DNA of 64,000 nt. Origin: SIG607 sp045537575. GTDB lineage: Bacteria > Bacillota > Clostridia > Oscillospirales > Acutalibacteraceae. How positions within the stretch are numbered: the stretch's first letter is position 1; each line of letters begins with the position of its first letter. Of this stretch, positions 52,177 to 62,127 are shown piece after piece. Location of the stretch: contig JAZSPU010000018.1 in NCBI GenBank assembly GCA_045537575.1, positions 1 to 64,000 of the forward strand, in the 5' to 3' direction. The position numbers and the translations under genes are program-made. The notes beneath the pieces are model-generated. The model was given only the letters and a program-made list of their open reading frames with translations, was not told the origin of the DNA and did no database searches.

Positions 52177-53084
52177 GACAAATCGTTTTTCTCCAAAAAC
52201 TTTTCAAAATAGTCAGGCAGTTCACTTATGAATTCCATATACTCCTTGGTTTTAGGATGTATAAAACCAATTTTTCTGGCATGTAAACATTGTCCGCCAA
52301 GTTCTTTTATGCATTTTTTAGGGCCATAAACCTCGTCCCCTGCAAGTGGGTAGCCTATATAGGACATATGCACCCTGATCTGATGGGTTCGCCCTGTTTC
52401 TAATTTGAGTTTCACATAACTAAAACCGTTAGAACGGGAAAGAACGGTAAAATGAGTAGTTGCATCTCTGCCCCCTACTCCTACTACAGCCATTTCCTTG
52501 CGTTTTACGGGATGACGTCCAATAGGCGCATTTACAGTACCCTTATCGTTTTTTACATTTCCGTAAACAACAGCTTCGTATTCACGTGTAAAAGAATGTT
52601 CCTTTATCTGCTCAGCAAGAAAATGATGTGCGTCATCATTTTTTGCAACAATCAGTAAACCGCTTGTGTCTTTGTCGATTCGATGAACTATACCGGGACG
52701 CAAAACACCGCCAATTCCCGAAAGAGAAGCTCCGCAATGATATAAAAGCGCATTAACAAGAGTGCCGCTTTCATTTCCCGCAGCGGGATGAACCACCATT
52801 CCCTTAGGCTTATTTACCACCAAAAGCCAATCGTCTTCATAAACGATGTCAATAGGAATATTCTCCGGTTCTGCCTTATCGGATACGGGATCGGGGACTA
52901 TAACCTCAACATAGTTTCCTGCCTTTAATTTTGTGTTTTTTGATGCCGCTTTACCGTCAACAGTTATTAAACCATCACCGATAAGTTTTGCCACAAATGA
53001 ACGGGATAACTCTGTTTTTTCTGCAACAAAAACGTCGATTCTACGCGTTTCTCCAATTTCACACAAATAGCTTAAATTTTCCAT
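52173..53084 (-). CDS. rluD: RluD-family 23S rRNA pseudouridine synthase
   Basis: The protein has 303 residues. An N-terminal S4 domain (LSRSFVAKLIGDGLITVDGK in part) is followed by the catalytic domain, with VVNKPKGMVVHP near residue 90 and the catalytic HRIDKDTSGLL near 134. Family members modify 23S rRNA helix 69; the exact uridines here are inferred. Its start shares one base with the lspA stop, as in many Firmicutes lspA-rluD pairs. Confidence 0.93.
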   Translation of the reverse strand: MENLSYLCEIGETRRIDVFVAEKTELSRSFVAKLIGDGLITVDGKAASKNTKLKAGNYVEVIVPDPVSDKAEPENIPIDIVYEDDWLLVVNKPKGMVVHPAAGNESGTLVNALLYHCGASLSGIGGVLRPGIVHRIDKDTSGLLIVAKNDDAHHFLAEQIKEHSFTREYEAVVYGNVKNDKGTVNAPIGRHPVKRKEMAVVGVGGRDATTHFTVLSRSNGFSYVKLKLETGRTHQIRVHMSYIGYPLAGDEVYGPKKCIKELGGQCLHARKIGFIHPKTKEYMEFISELPDYFEKFLEKNDLS

Positions 53085-53569
53085 TAACTGTCAGCCTTGC
53101 GTCTTTTTGTTTCCTTGATAAAATCAATAAGGAAGTAGAGTATCATAAGACCTGCGCCGATTACAATGGTACAATCAGCAACATTAAACAGAGGAAATTC
53201 AATAAACTCAAGATATATAAAATCAACAACCTTGCCGTCACGGAAAATACGGTCAATAAGATTTCCGATACCGCCCGAAAGGACCAAAGTCAACGCCCAG
53301 AACAGCAGTTTATCCTTTAGCCCGTACTTTAACAGCATAGCGAAACAAATAATCATAATAACTATGGTTATAGACAGTAAAAGCCAAGGATGTTCTTCAA
53401 GGAACCCCCAAGCCGCACCGCCGTTATTTGTGCGCCAAAAACCTATAAAACCGGGGATAATATCTGTAGCAGAACCTGTAGGAATATAAAGCTCGGCAAG
53501 ATATTTTGTAAATTGGTCGGCAGCAAGTAATAAAATTCCGACAACAACCGCAATAATATAAGAAGCCAA
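53084..53569 (-). CDS. lspA: Lipoprotein signal peptidase
   Basis: The protein has 161 residues and four membrane helices. The catalytic aspartates fit GNLIDRIFRDGKVVDFI and FNVADC. NNGGAAWGFLEEH and DQFTKYLA are other conserved parts. It cleaves prolipoproteins such as the three lipoproteins encoded in this window (20724, 11396, 30893). A charged tail (KETKRRKADS) ends the protein. Confidence 0.95.
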   Translation of the reverse strand: MASYIIAVVVGILLLAADQFTKYLAELYIPTGSATDIIPGFIGFWRTNNGGAAWGFLEEHPWLLLSITIVIMIICFAMLLKYGLKDKLLFWALTLVLSGGIGNLIDRIFRDGKVVDFIYLEFIEFPLFNVADCTIVIGAGLMILYFLIDFIKETKRRKADS

Positions 53570-53590
53570 AATACTTCCTCCTTGCGAAAA

Positions 53591-54334
53591 TTAATTAATA
53601 TATTTTTTGTAATTTAGGATTATACGTCCTTTTTTAGTCTGTAAAGAAGCTCCGTCTAAAATAAATCTTCCAAAACCTCTTATAGAAATTTTAGAAAATT
53701 CATCGGGAGAATAAGTAGTTTTTTCACAAACCACAGAATTAACCGAAACTCGTTTATCAAGAATCAATTCTTTAGCTTTTTCACGGGAGGTGCCTACAAG
53801 TGCGGCAACTACACAATCAAGTCTTAAAGAAGCAATTGTATCGGTAAAGCTTTTAAGAACGGAAAATTCGGGAAGAGCGCCGTTAAAGCCTTCGCTTACT
53901 GCAACGCCTACCCCACCGACCTTTTTGATTTGTTCACATACATAATCAGCTACTCCGTCACTAAAAAAAGCAACCGTTCGCCCCTCTTCACAGAGAATAT
54001 CTCCAACACTTTCTCTCGTTATTCCAAGTGACATAAAAGTACCGAGAAAATCACGGTGAGAAAGCTTATCACACTTTCTGTAAGTAAAAGTATAGCTTCT
54101 GACGATGTTTAAATCCTCGGGAGAATCGCACCAATGGGGCAACGCAATAAACATTACACGCTGGGCATCCTCATATCCGCCAAAAAACGTATATTTTTCA
54201 TTCTTTAGTTCACCGAGATTTTCGACATAAGCTCTTTCTTCACTACTAAGAAAGCCTACAGACTTAAACATATCAGTACTATGACAAAGTCTGACAGCAT
54301 CACGCACCTTGGCACAAAGAAGCGCACTATCCAT
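53591..54334 (-). CDS. ylmH: YlmH family RNA-binding protein
   Basis: The protein has 247 residues. The N-terminal YlmH domain includes FFGGYEDAQRVMFIALPHW and DFLGTFMSLGITRESVGDI. The C-terminal S4 domain begins TSREKAKELILDKRVSVNSV. Family members bind stalled 50S ribosomes and act in ribosome rescue in Bacillus. It lies one base overlapped with sepF, the usual sepF-ylmH order. Confidence 0.9.
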   Translation of the reverse strand: MDSALLCAKVRDAVRLCHSTDMFKSVGFLSSEERAYVENLGELKNEKYTFFGGYEDAQRVMFIALPHWCDSPEDLNIVRSYTFTYRKCDKLSHRDFLGTFMSLGITRESVGDILCEEGRTVAFFSDGVADYVCEQIKKVGGVGVAVSEGFNGALPEFSVLKSFTDTIASLRLDCVVAALVGTSREKAKELILDKRVSVNSVVCEKTTYSPDEFSKISIRGFGRFILDGASLQTKKGRIILNYKKYIN

Positions 54335-54777
54335 TAAAATCCGCTGAACTCTCCGTATTCGCTGTAATCTTCAGCAAAAGTTTCGCCATTAACATCCACG
54401 TCACAGGGAGCGATAACGAATGTGTTATGAGCCGCTTTTTTGAGAGTACCGTTTTTAGCATATGCAACACCGCTTAAAAAGTCGATGATACGGCGGGAAA
54501 GGTCTCTATCTGCCTTTTCAAGATTTAAAACGATAGTTTTTTTAGCGCAGTAATGGTCTGCAATACCGGTAACGTCCTCAAAACGCTCAGGCTTTACAAG
54601 AACAAGCTGCATATTTCCCTGAGAAAAAGCAACTGTTTTTGAACGGGGAGCGCGAGTCTCTTTTTTAACAGCCTCTTTTTTGGGTTGCTCGATTTCCTCT
54701 TCTTCGGTTACAACCTCATCCTCGTAATCATCATCCGATACGTTCATAATGTTTTTTACAGAATCCCAGAATTTCAT
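54334..54777 (-). CDS. sepF: Cell division protein SepF
   Basis: The protein has 147 residues. A short N-terminal amphipathic segment (MKFWDSVKNIM) is expected to bind the membrane, then an acidic linker, and a C-terminal domain with VKPERFEDVTGIADHYCAKK and RRIIDFLSGVAYAKNG. It aligns FtsZ filaments at the division site. It lies 15 bp after yggS. Confidence 0.93.
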   Translation of the reverse strand: MKFWDSVKNIMNVSDDDYEDEVVTEEEEIEQPKKEAVKKETRAPRSKTVAFSQGNMQLVLVKPERFEDVTGIADHYCAKKTIVLNLEKADRDLSRRIIDFLSGVAYAKNGTLKKAAHNTFVIAPCDVDVNGETFAEDYSEYGEFSGF

Positions 54778-54792
54778 TTTTTATATCTCCTT

Positions 54793-55512
54793 TTAATTAT
54801 TTGAATAATTTCTTCTTCCGAAAAGAAGTGTGCCTATTCTCACTTGGGTAGAACCGTACTCAATAGCGGTTTCATAGTCATCCGACATACCCATAGACAG
54901 AATATCCATAGATATATTATCTATGTTTTTGTCCTTAATGTCAATAAACAGTTGTCTCATTTTCGAAAAATATTGAATATTTTCACTTGAAGAGTTGCAA
55001 ATGGGCGGAATTGCCATAAGTCCGCGTATCTTTATACCTTCAATTTTTGAAATTGCATCAACTGCAGACATTAATTCTTCACTTAAAAATCCCGACTTGC
55101 TTTCTTCTTCACCGATATTCACTTCAAGCAGAATATCGGTTGTAATGCCTATTTTTAAAGATTGCTTACCGATCATTTGGGCAAGTCTTATACTGTCAAC
55201 AGATTCAATAAGCGCTACTCTGCCTACTACATCCTTGACCTTATTTGTTTGCAAATGACCGATAAAATGCTTGGTAACATTTTTAGTTACTTCATTTTCT
55301 TTTGCAATTAGTTCTTGTACTCTATTGTCGCCTATAACACTTATGCCACGATCAATAGCATAGTTTATAAGCTGGGGAGCAACGGTTTTTACAGCAGCTA
55401 ACAGAGTAATATCTTCTGCTTTTCTGCCGCTTTTTTCAGCCGCTCTGGTTATTTTTTCTTTAATTTCACTATAATTTTCGTCAAAAACTTCAGTTAATAA
55501 TTTTTCCGTCAT
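54793..55512 (-). CDS. yggS: PLP homeostasis protein (YggS/PROSC family)
   Basis: The protein has 239 residues and an alanine-racemase-like barrel. LLAAVKTVAPQLINYAID holds the lysine that binds pyridoxal phosphate (near residue 39). HFIGHLQTNKVKDVV, MAIPPICNSS and MSDDYETAIEYGSTQVRIGTLLFG are conserved. It buffers vitamin B6. The start lies 23 bp inside the end of the HlyD-like gene, after GGGGAAGAACCTAT. The yggS-sepF-ylmH order is that of Bacillus. Confidence 0.93.
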   Translation of the reverse strand: MTEKLLTEVFDENYSEIKEKITRAAEKSGRKAEDITLLAAVKTVAPQLINYAIDRGISVIGDNRVQELIAKENEVTKNVTKHFIGHLQTNKVKDVVGRVALIESVDSIRLAQMIGKQSLKIGITTDILLEVNIGEEESKSGFLSEELMSAVDAISKIEGIKIRGLMAIPPICNSSSENIQYFSKMRQLFIDIKDKNIDNISMDILSMGMSDDYETAIEYGSTQVRIGTLLFGRRNYSNN

Positions 55513-56701
55513 ATAGGTTCTTCCCCTTTACAACAACCTTATCGTAAAGCCTCAACTGTGTATTTTGATTAGTATCAGCCTTTTCGCAAATTACAAAATC
55601 TTGTGTCTGATATATAACTTTAGCGGTTACAAATTTTAGTTCCATACCCGAAATCACAAAAACTCCCGTCTGGTTATTGCTAACCCTTAAAGCTCTTTTA
55701 GGAACCTTAAGACCGCTGTATTCACCGTTAATTACCGTCATTGCTCCGGTACGCATGGTAGCAAGTTCAGCATTCATTTCCTGACAGGAAAACAGAATAA
55801 CCGCCCTTTCCCTATCGGATGATAAATTAATTTGCTCAACAATAACCTTTATATAGGGATTGCTTTTAAGCTGGGTTTTTACAGTTACCGTATCACCTTT
55901 TTTATAGGATAAAGACTGATTGGCGGTAAGAGGGGCGGCTATATACCACGTATAATCCGAAACGATTTTTCCTATCTTGCCGCTATTTTTACTTTCGTCG
56001 AAAGTGACCGAATCCATATATTCGGGAGTATAACGCTCAAGATTATCAGCCATTAACACAGTTTCATAACCATCAACACTTGAAACAAAAAAACCCGATT
56101 CTGTAGCAAGTATTTCAGATTTAGGCTCGGAAAGTGAACCTTCAAGATCACTTTTGCGATTTTCAAGAGATTCAAGTTGTTTTGAAAAATCAGCGCTGTT
56201 GCCTATAACCATTTCCTTTCTGTTCATAAGCGTGAGAAGCTGATCTTGATTTTTTCTTGCTTTTTTGAAATTACCGTTACCTGCCTCAAAGAGAATTTCA
56301 CTCAGCGAGGAGGTAATTTTATTATCAAGCAGGTTGATATCTACAGCCGCAATATCATTATAACTTTGAATGGTTTTAATATTTGAAATCTGCTCATTAA
56401 TTTTTTCAAGCTCGGTTACAGCAAAGGAATCCTTTTCACTGCTGAAAATCTTAGCAATTGTACCGTTTTTTGAAATTCTTTCGCCATCAGAAACAAGTAG
56501 GTGCATAACGCCGCCGTCTGACTTATCAATAAGTATTTCATTTCTGATTATCATTCCTGTAAAAGATATACCGTCAGTCACAGAAACATATTCAGCACTT
56601 TCTGTATTTATAGGATTATATATTGCAGAATAAACTTGATGTATCAAAAACAAGGATAATAAAGCAATAGCAACTATTCTCACAAATTTGTTTTTAAACA
56701 T
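55490..56701 (-). CDS. HlyD-like membrane-anchored adaptor protein
   Basis: The protein has 403 residues. One membrane helix at about residues 8-27 is followed by a lipoyl/barrel-sandwich part (GMIIRNEILIDKSDGGVMHLLVSDGERI in pieces), a helical coil at about 95-195 and a C-terminal beta domain (VPKRALRVSNNQTGVFVI). This is the HlyD/MFP layout. No transporter is adjacent. In Clostridia this gene is often found before yggS-sepF, so a role linked to division or wall is possible but unproven. It directly follows miaA. Confidence 0.78.
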   Translation of the reverse strand: MFKNKFVRIVAIALLSLFLIHQVYSAIYNPINTESAEYVSVTDGISFTGMIIRNEILIDKSDGGVMHLLVSDGERISKNGTIAKIFSSEKDSFAVTELEKINEQISNIKTIQSYNDIAAVDINLLDNKITSSLSEILFEAGNGNFKKARKNQDQLLTLMNRKEMVIGNSADFSKQLESLENRKSDLEGSLSEPKSEILATESGFFVSSVDGYETVLMADNLERYTPEYMDSVTFDESKNSGKIGKIVSDYTWYIAAPLTANQSLSYKKGDTVTVKTQLKSNPYIKVIVEQINLSSDRERAVILFSCQEMNAELATMRTGAMTVINGEYSGLKVPKRALRVSNNQTGVFVISGMELKFVTAKVIYQTQDFVICEKADTNQNTQLRLYDKVVVKGKNLYDGKIIN

Positions 56702-57625
56702 TTAGTTCATCCTTTCCAGTATTTTTATAACCTCAGTTTTTACATCCTGAATATCCGAAAACACCCAATTTATGTTCTCGTTTTTTCTAAACCACGTTAG
56801 CTGACGTTTTGCATATCTTCTGGTTTCACGTTTTAATTTTTCAACAGCTTCATCTATAGTAACGATGCCGTCAAGATAATCGTAAAACTCTTTATGACCG
56901 ATAGCTTGTGCAGACGTATAACCTTTATCCCGCATAGCTTTGGCTTCTTCTATAATTCCACTTTCTACCATTAAATCAACACGTCGGTTAATTCTTTGGT
57001 AAAGCTTTTCTCTATCTGAACAAGTGATACCGATAATAACTTCATTATACGGTTTGCCGCCAAGTTTTGAACGCTCATTTTGCTCGGTTATGGTAAGTCC
57101 CGTAGTATAATAAACCTCAAAAGCGCGTACTATACGTTTTTTATCATTCGGGGATAGCTTTGCTGACGATACTGAGTCGATTAGAGAGAGTTTTTTAAGC
57201 ATTTCCTCGCCGCCGAGAATATCATATTCATTTTCCAGTTTCACTCGTGTTTCGTCAGACGTTTTTTCGTCAATAAATTCAATTCCTTCAATAAGAGAAT
57301 CAATATATAGTCCCGTTCCGCCTACTACAATGGGTAGCTTACCTCTTGAAATTATATCATCAATAGTTTTTCTGGCAAGTTCTACGTAATCAGCAACAGA
57401 AAACTTGACCTGAGGCTCTAAAAACTCAATGAGATGGTGAACTGCCAGACTTTTTTCTTCATTGGTAGGAGCAGCAGAAGCTATGCTTATGCCTTTATAT
57501 ATTTGCATTGAATCGGCAGAAACGATTTCACCGTCAAAATGCCTTGCAATAGCAATAGCAAGTTCCGTTTTTCCTGACGCAGTAGGGCCGACAACAAATA
57601 TTACTTTTGGTTTATTAATGCTCAT
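56702..57625 (-). CDS. miaA: tRNA dimethylallyltransferase
   Basis: The protein has 307 residues. It adds the isopentenyl group to A37 of tRNAs that read UNN codons, the substrate later thiolated by MiaB. It shows the P-loop VVGPTASGKTELAI near residues 11-24, DSMQIYKGISIASAAP, GGTGLYIDSLIEG, and the tRNA-binding RRYAKRQLTWFRKN near the C-terminus. The ATG overlaps the mutL stop by four bases. Both A37 modification genes are in this operon. Confidence 0.96.
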   Translation of the reverse strand: MSINKPKVIFVVGPTASGKTELAIAIARHFDGEIVSADSMQIYKGISIASAAPTNEEKSLAVHHLIEFLEPQVKFSVADYVELARKTIDDIISRGKLPIVVGGTGLYIDSLIEGIEFIDEKTSDETRVKLENEYDILGGEEMLKKLSLIDSVSSAKLSPNDKKRIVRAFEVYYTTGLTITEQNERSKLGGKPYNEVIIGITCSDREKLYQRINRRVDLMVESGIIEEAKAMRDKGYTSAQAIGHKEFYDYLDGIVTIDEAVEKLKRETRRYAKRQLTWFRKNENINWVFSDIQDVKTEVIKILERMN

Positions 57626-59487
57626 TGTATTCTTCCAAACTGTTTTTCTAGGTCTCGTTTTTTAATTTCAAAGGCCACAGGTCTGCCATGGGGACAATAG
57701 AATATATCATCACGAGAAAGTACTTCATTCGCCAGCTTTAAAAGTTCTTCCTTTGAAGTTCTGTACCCCGCTTTAATAGCCGCTTTACAGGCTACTGTAT
57801 GATAAATATTATCCAGTTTTTCAATTTCAACCGAACCGTTATCGGCAAGACCTGCCGCAACCTCATAAAAGACGGTTGCAACATCTTCATCCTTTAGGGA
57901 GGAAGGAACAGCTCTTATTATTACGGTATTATTGCCGAAATCTTCCGCCTCAAAGCCGCTTTTTTCCAAAAGTTCAGAGGAATTAAGCACTGCATTATAG
58001 TGCTGAGCGGTAAGCTTTACGGTAACAGGAAGAAGTAATTCCTGACTATCGGCGCTTTGCTCTTTTTTAAGGCGTTCAAATATAATTCTTTCGTGAGAAG
58101 CGTGTTTATCAATAAAGAAAACACTATTATCCTTCTCTATAATAATGTAGGTTGAAAAGGCTTCTCCTATAAATTTTATTTGAGGAATTATTTTGGTTTC
58201 ATTTTCTTTTTGATTATCGATAGTTTTTTTAACTTCTACGGTTTTTTCGGTTTGCGTCTTTTTATACTCGTTTTCTATGTTTACTTTAGGTTCTCCTTCA
58301 ACGTAAACAGGTTCATCTTTATATGAGTTCTTAAAAACAACCGCTCCTGAAGGACGATTAATTACGGGAGCATAAAAATCATCATTCTTAGGTTCTTCCT
58401 TCTTTTCGGTAATAACCATCTGTTTATACTGCTGTGTACTCATAGTGTCAAAAGCAGCAAAGGAAGTATTGGGCTTAACCTTTATCTGAGGTCTTTCATC
58501 CCCTGAAGTCAGAGCATTTTTAACAGTAAAATATACTGCATCAAAAATACTTTTGTCATCAGAAAATCTCACTTCGGTTTTTGCGGGATGCACATTAACG
58601 TCAACAACCGATGGATCAACGGTAATATTTAAAACGCAGGCGGGAAATTTTCCTACCATAACAGAGTTTTTATATGCCGCTTCTAAAGCAGAAATAGCCG
58701 TAGCGCTTCTAATAAGTCTTCCGTTGAGAAAGAAATACTGTGCATTACGCTTTGGGCGACAATAAATAGGCTTACAAATAAACCCTTCTACCTGTACTAA
58801 GTTATTTGAGCCTTTAGCAGAAATAAGACTTTTAGAAAATTCCCTACCGAGTACTGAATATATTACAGATTCAAGCTTTCCGTCACCCGAAGTGGTAATA
58901 ACCGTTTTGCCGTCTCTGATAAAGCGAAAGGCTATTTCTGGGTGAGAAAGAGCAATCTTTTCCACAAGGTCAGCAACAAAGTTAGCTTCACTGGTATCCT
59001 TATGCAAAAACTTCATTCTGGCGGGAGTATTAAAGAATAAATCCCTTACTATAACGGTAGTTCCTTCAGGGCATCCCGTTTCTTCAAAGGCTACTTCCTC
59101 CCCGCCTTCAATAACGTAACGTGTACCAACTATATCATCTTCGGTTTTTGTAATCATTTCGACCTTTGAAACAGAAGATATAGCAGCCAAGGCTTCACCT
59201 CTGAAACCGAGAGTATTTATGCTGTCAAGGTCATCCTCTTTAACAATTTTGCTAGTTGCATGACGAAGAAAAGCGGTTGGAACATCATCTTTTTTAATTC
59301 CGCAACCGTTATCGGTAACTCGCATATATAAAATACCGCCGCCTTTAATTTCTACAGTGATATCCGTAGCACCGGCATCTATGGCATTTTCAACTATTTC
59401 CTTTATAACCGAAGCAGGTTTTTCAACCACCTCGCCTGCGGCGATTTTTTCGGCTATAAATTTTGGTAACACATTAATCTTCGGCAT
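57622..59487 (-). CDS. mutL: DNA mismatch repair protein MutL
   Basis: The protein has 621 residues. The GHKL ATPase domain has IAAGEVVEKPASVIKEIVEN in part, DNGCGI, and GFRGEALAAI. The C-terminal domain keeps the endonuclease residues: DKHASHERIIFE in place of the usual DQHAxxERxxxE, then ACKAAIKAG and CPHGRP. It is therefore probably an active endonuclease, as expected in an organism without MutH. It lies 11 bp after mutS. Confidence 0.96.
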   Translation of the reverse strand: MPKINVLPKFIAEKIAAGEVVEKPASVIKEIVENAIDAGATDITVEIKGGGILYMRVTDNGCGIKKDDVPTAFLRHATSKIVKEDDLDSINTLGFRGEALAAISSVSKVEMITKTEDDIVGTRYVIEGGEEVAFEETGCPEGTTVIVRDLFFNTPARMKFLHKDTSEANFVADLVEKIALSHPEIAFRFIRDGKTVITTSGDGKLESVIYSVLGREFSKSLISAKGSNNLVQVEGFICKPIYCRPKRNAQYFFLNGRLIRSATAISALEAAYKNSVMVGKFPACVLNITVDPSVVDVNVHPAKTEVRFSDDKSIFDAVYFTVKNALTSGDERPQIKVKPNTSFAAFDTMSTQQYKQMVITEKKEEPKNDDFYAPVINRPSGAVVFKNSYKDEPVYVEGEPKVNIENEYKKTQTEKTVEVKKTIDNQKENETKIIPQIKFIGEAFSTYIIIEKDNSVFFIDKHASHERIIFERLKKEQSADSQELLLPVTVKLTAQHYNAVLNSSELLEKSGFEAEDFGNNTVIIRAVPSSLKDEDVATVFYEVAAGLADNGSVEIEKLDNIYHTVACKAAIKAGYRTSKEELLKLANEVLSRDDIFYCPHGRPVAFEIKKRDLEKQFGRIQ

Positions 59488-59498
59488 ACATAACCTCT

Positions 59499-62102
59499 TT
59501 ATTCTTTTGCTTTATTAGCTAAATCATAAAGCATTCTCATAGATTCTATAGGAGTAAGAGTGTTAACGTCAACTGTTCTGAGTTCCTCCATAATATCCAT
59601 CGCCTGTTTGAGTTCAAGCGGCATCTGACTTGATTCATCAGCAACCTTTTTGTAGGTTACAACCCCTTGCGATTCGGTCTCGCTGAGAATTTCCTTAGCG
59701 CGTTTTATAACCGCTGACGGAATTCCCGAAAGTTTCGCAACCTCGATACCGTAGCTTTGATCGGCACCACCCGGAACTATTCTGCGAAGGAATATTATAT
59801 CATCACCGCGTTTTTTAACGGCAATATTATAGTTTTTAACTCCCGAAATTTCGTTTTCCATTTCGGTAAGTTCGTGATAGTGTGTAGCAAACAATGCTTT
59901 AGCGCCTATTTTCTTTTTATCGGCAACATATTCAAGTACAGCTTTAGCAATGGACATACCGTCAAATGTAGATGTACCTCTGCCTATTTCATCAAGAATA
60001 AGCAGACTTTTATTAGTTGCATTTTTAAGAATATTAGCAACCTCACTCATTTCTACCATAAAGGTGGACTGTCCTGAAGCCAAATCGTCACTGGCACCAA
60101 CTCTGGTAAAAATAGCATCACAAATAGAAAGATTTGCGCTTTCAGCGGGTACAAAGGAGCCTATCTGCGCCATAAGTACAATAATCGCAACCTGTCTCAT
60201 ATATGTAGATTTACCTGCCATATTAGGACCTGTAATTATTGCGCAACGGTCATCACCGCTGTTTAAATAAGTATCGTTTGAAACAAAGGGAGTATTAGTA
60301 AGCTTTTCAACTACGGGATGTCTGCCCGATTTAATAAGAATTATTCCGTCATCATTTATTTTAGGTCTGCAGTAGTTGTTTTCAACTGCAACGTTGGAAA
60401 GCGAACATAATACATCAAGACGCGCAAGAGCAGCTGCAGTTTTTTGAAAACGTTCAAGCTGAGCGGCAACCTGTTTTCTGACAGCATCAAAAAGTTCATA
60501 TTCAAGAGCAATAACTCGGTCTTTAGCGCCAAGCAGTTTTCCTTCAAGAGCTTTAAGTTCTTCGGTTATAAAACGTTCAGCGCCTGTGAGTGTTTGTTTT
60601 CTGATATAATCCTCGGGAACAAGGTCTAAAAATGAATTTGTGACCTCTAAATAGTAGCCGAAAACCTTATTAAACTTAACCTTAAGGTTTTTAATTCCCG
60701 TTCTCTCTTTTTCTCTTGCCTCGATATCAGCAATTATTGCCGTACCGCCCGTCATAATGTCTCTTAGGGAATCTACCTCGCTGTTATACCCTTCTCTTAT
60801 CATACCGCCTTCGCGCACTAGTCCAGGAGGCTCATCAACTATAGCGCTATCTATAAGTGTTTTTACGTCTTCCAGTAAATCAATGTCATTATAGCACTCT
60901 TTAAGCATACGGCAAGAAGCATTAGAAAGAACAGTTTTTACTTCGGGAAGAGCTTCTATGGTTGAAGAAAGGGCTCTGAGTTCCCTAGCGCTTCCCGTAC
61001 CGTAAACTACCTTTGACATAAGACGTTCTATATCTCTTATTCCACGGAGCGAATCGGTAAGTTCTCCACGCATAACTGTGGTTTGAGTAAGCTCTTCAAC
61101 GCTGTTTTGACGCATATTAATTTGATTGAAATTAAGAAGCGGTTGTTCAATCCATGAACGCATAAGGCGTTTGCCCATAGCGGTACAGGTTTTATCAAGC
61201 ACCCAAAGAAGCGAACCTTTACGGGATTTTGAACGCATAGTTTCAATAATTTCAAGATTTCTCACAGCGGTCATATCAAGTCTCATAAACTGACCGCCGC
61301 TATAGAATTTAACCTGATTTACGCAAATTTCACCGCTTATACCGGTTTCGTAAAGATAACCGATAACTGCGCCTAAAGCGCTCTCACCTGCCGTACCGGC
61401 AGAAAATCCAAGGTTTTCAACACTTAAAATCTTAAAGTGCTTTAAAATCAACTGTTCGGTGAAATTAATATCAAAAGCGTTTTTGTCTCTTTTGGTAATA
61501 AGACCGTCATATTTTCCTAAAACCGCATTGCTTAAGATCTTGTTACCTTCAAAATCATCAACAATAAGCAATTCTTTGGGAGAAAAACGGCAAATTTCGT
61601 CATAGATAAGTGAAGACACATCCTGTCCCGAAACCTCGGTCAGATAGGCTTCACCTGTGGAAGCGTCGGTAAAACAAATTCCCGCAACACCGTCAATAAC
61701 CGATACAGCGCAAAGGAAGTTGTTTTTGCCCTCGTCAAGCATACTGTCCTCAATAACAGTACCGGGTGTTATTATTCTTATAATATCACGCTTAACAAGA
61801 CCTTTTGCGGTTGCAGGGTCTTCGACCTGTTCACAAATAGCAACTCTGAAACCCTTTTCAACAAGACGCTGAATATAGGTTTCGCAGGAATGAAACGGAA
61901 CACCGCACATCGGAGCGCGTTCACTCAGACCGCAATCCTTTCCCGTTAGCACTAAATCAAGTTCGCTTGACGCAGTCTCGGCATCTTCAAAAAACATTTC
62001 ATAAAAGTCACCGACACGGAAAAATATGATACAGTCTTTATTCTGCTCTTTTATCTCAAGATACTGTCGCATCATTGGAGACAGTTCTGCCATTGTTTCC
62101 AC
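59499..62102 (-). CDS. mutS: DNA mismatch repair protein MutS
   Basis: The protein has 867 residues. The mismatch-recognition motif is VGDFYEMFFEDA (Phe near 29-33), and the ATPase domain holds the Walker A motif GPNMAGKST near residue 620, followed by LLILDEIGRGTSTFDG and ATHYHELTE. It detects mismatches and recruits MutL. It lies 25 bp after the ylbF-like gene and 11 bp before mutL. Confidence 0.97.
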   Translation of the reverse strand: METMAELSPMMRQYLEIKEQNKDCIIFFRVGDFYEMFFEDAETASSELDLVLTGKDCGLSERAPMCGVPFHSCETYIQRLVEKGFRVAICEQVEDPATAKGLVKRDIIRIITPGTVIEDSMLDEGKNNFLCAVSVIDGVAGICFTDASTGEAYLTEVSGQDVSSLIYDEICRFSPKELLIVDDFEGNKILSNAVLGKYDGLITKRDKNAFDINFTEQLILKHFKILSVENLGFSAGTAGESALGAVIGYLYETGISGEICVNQVKFYSGGQFMRLDMTAVRNLEIIETMRSKSRKGSLLWVLDKTCTAMGKRLMRSWIEQPLLNFNQINMRQNSVEELTQTTVMRGELTDSLRGIRDIERLMSKVVYGTGSARELRALSSTIEALPEVKTVLSNASCRMLKECYNDIDLLEDVKTLIDSAIVDEPPGLVREGGMIREGYNSEVDSLRDIMTGGTAIIADIEAREKERTGIKNLKVKFNKVFGYYLEVTNSFLDLVPEDYIRKQTLTGAERFITEELKALEGKLLGAKDRVIALEYELFDAVRKQVAAQLERFQKTAAALARLDVLCSLSNVAVENNYCRPKINDDGIILIKSGRHPVVEKLTNTPFVSNDTYLNSGDDRCAIITGPNMAGKSTYMRQVAIIVLMAQIGSFVPAESANLSICDAIFTRVGASDDLASGQSTFMVEMSEVANILKNATNKSLLILDEIGRGTSTFDGMSIAKAVLEYVADKKKIGAKALFATHYHELTEMENEISGVKNYNIAVKKRGDDIIFLRRIVPGGADQSYGIEVAKLSGIPSAVIKRAKEILSETESQGVVTYKKVADESSQMPLELKQAMDIMEELRTVDVNTLTPIESMRMLYDLANKAKE

Positions 62103-62127
62103 CTACCATTATAAACTAAGTCTTAAA

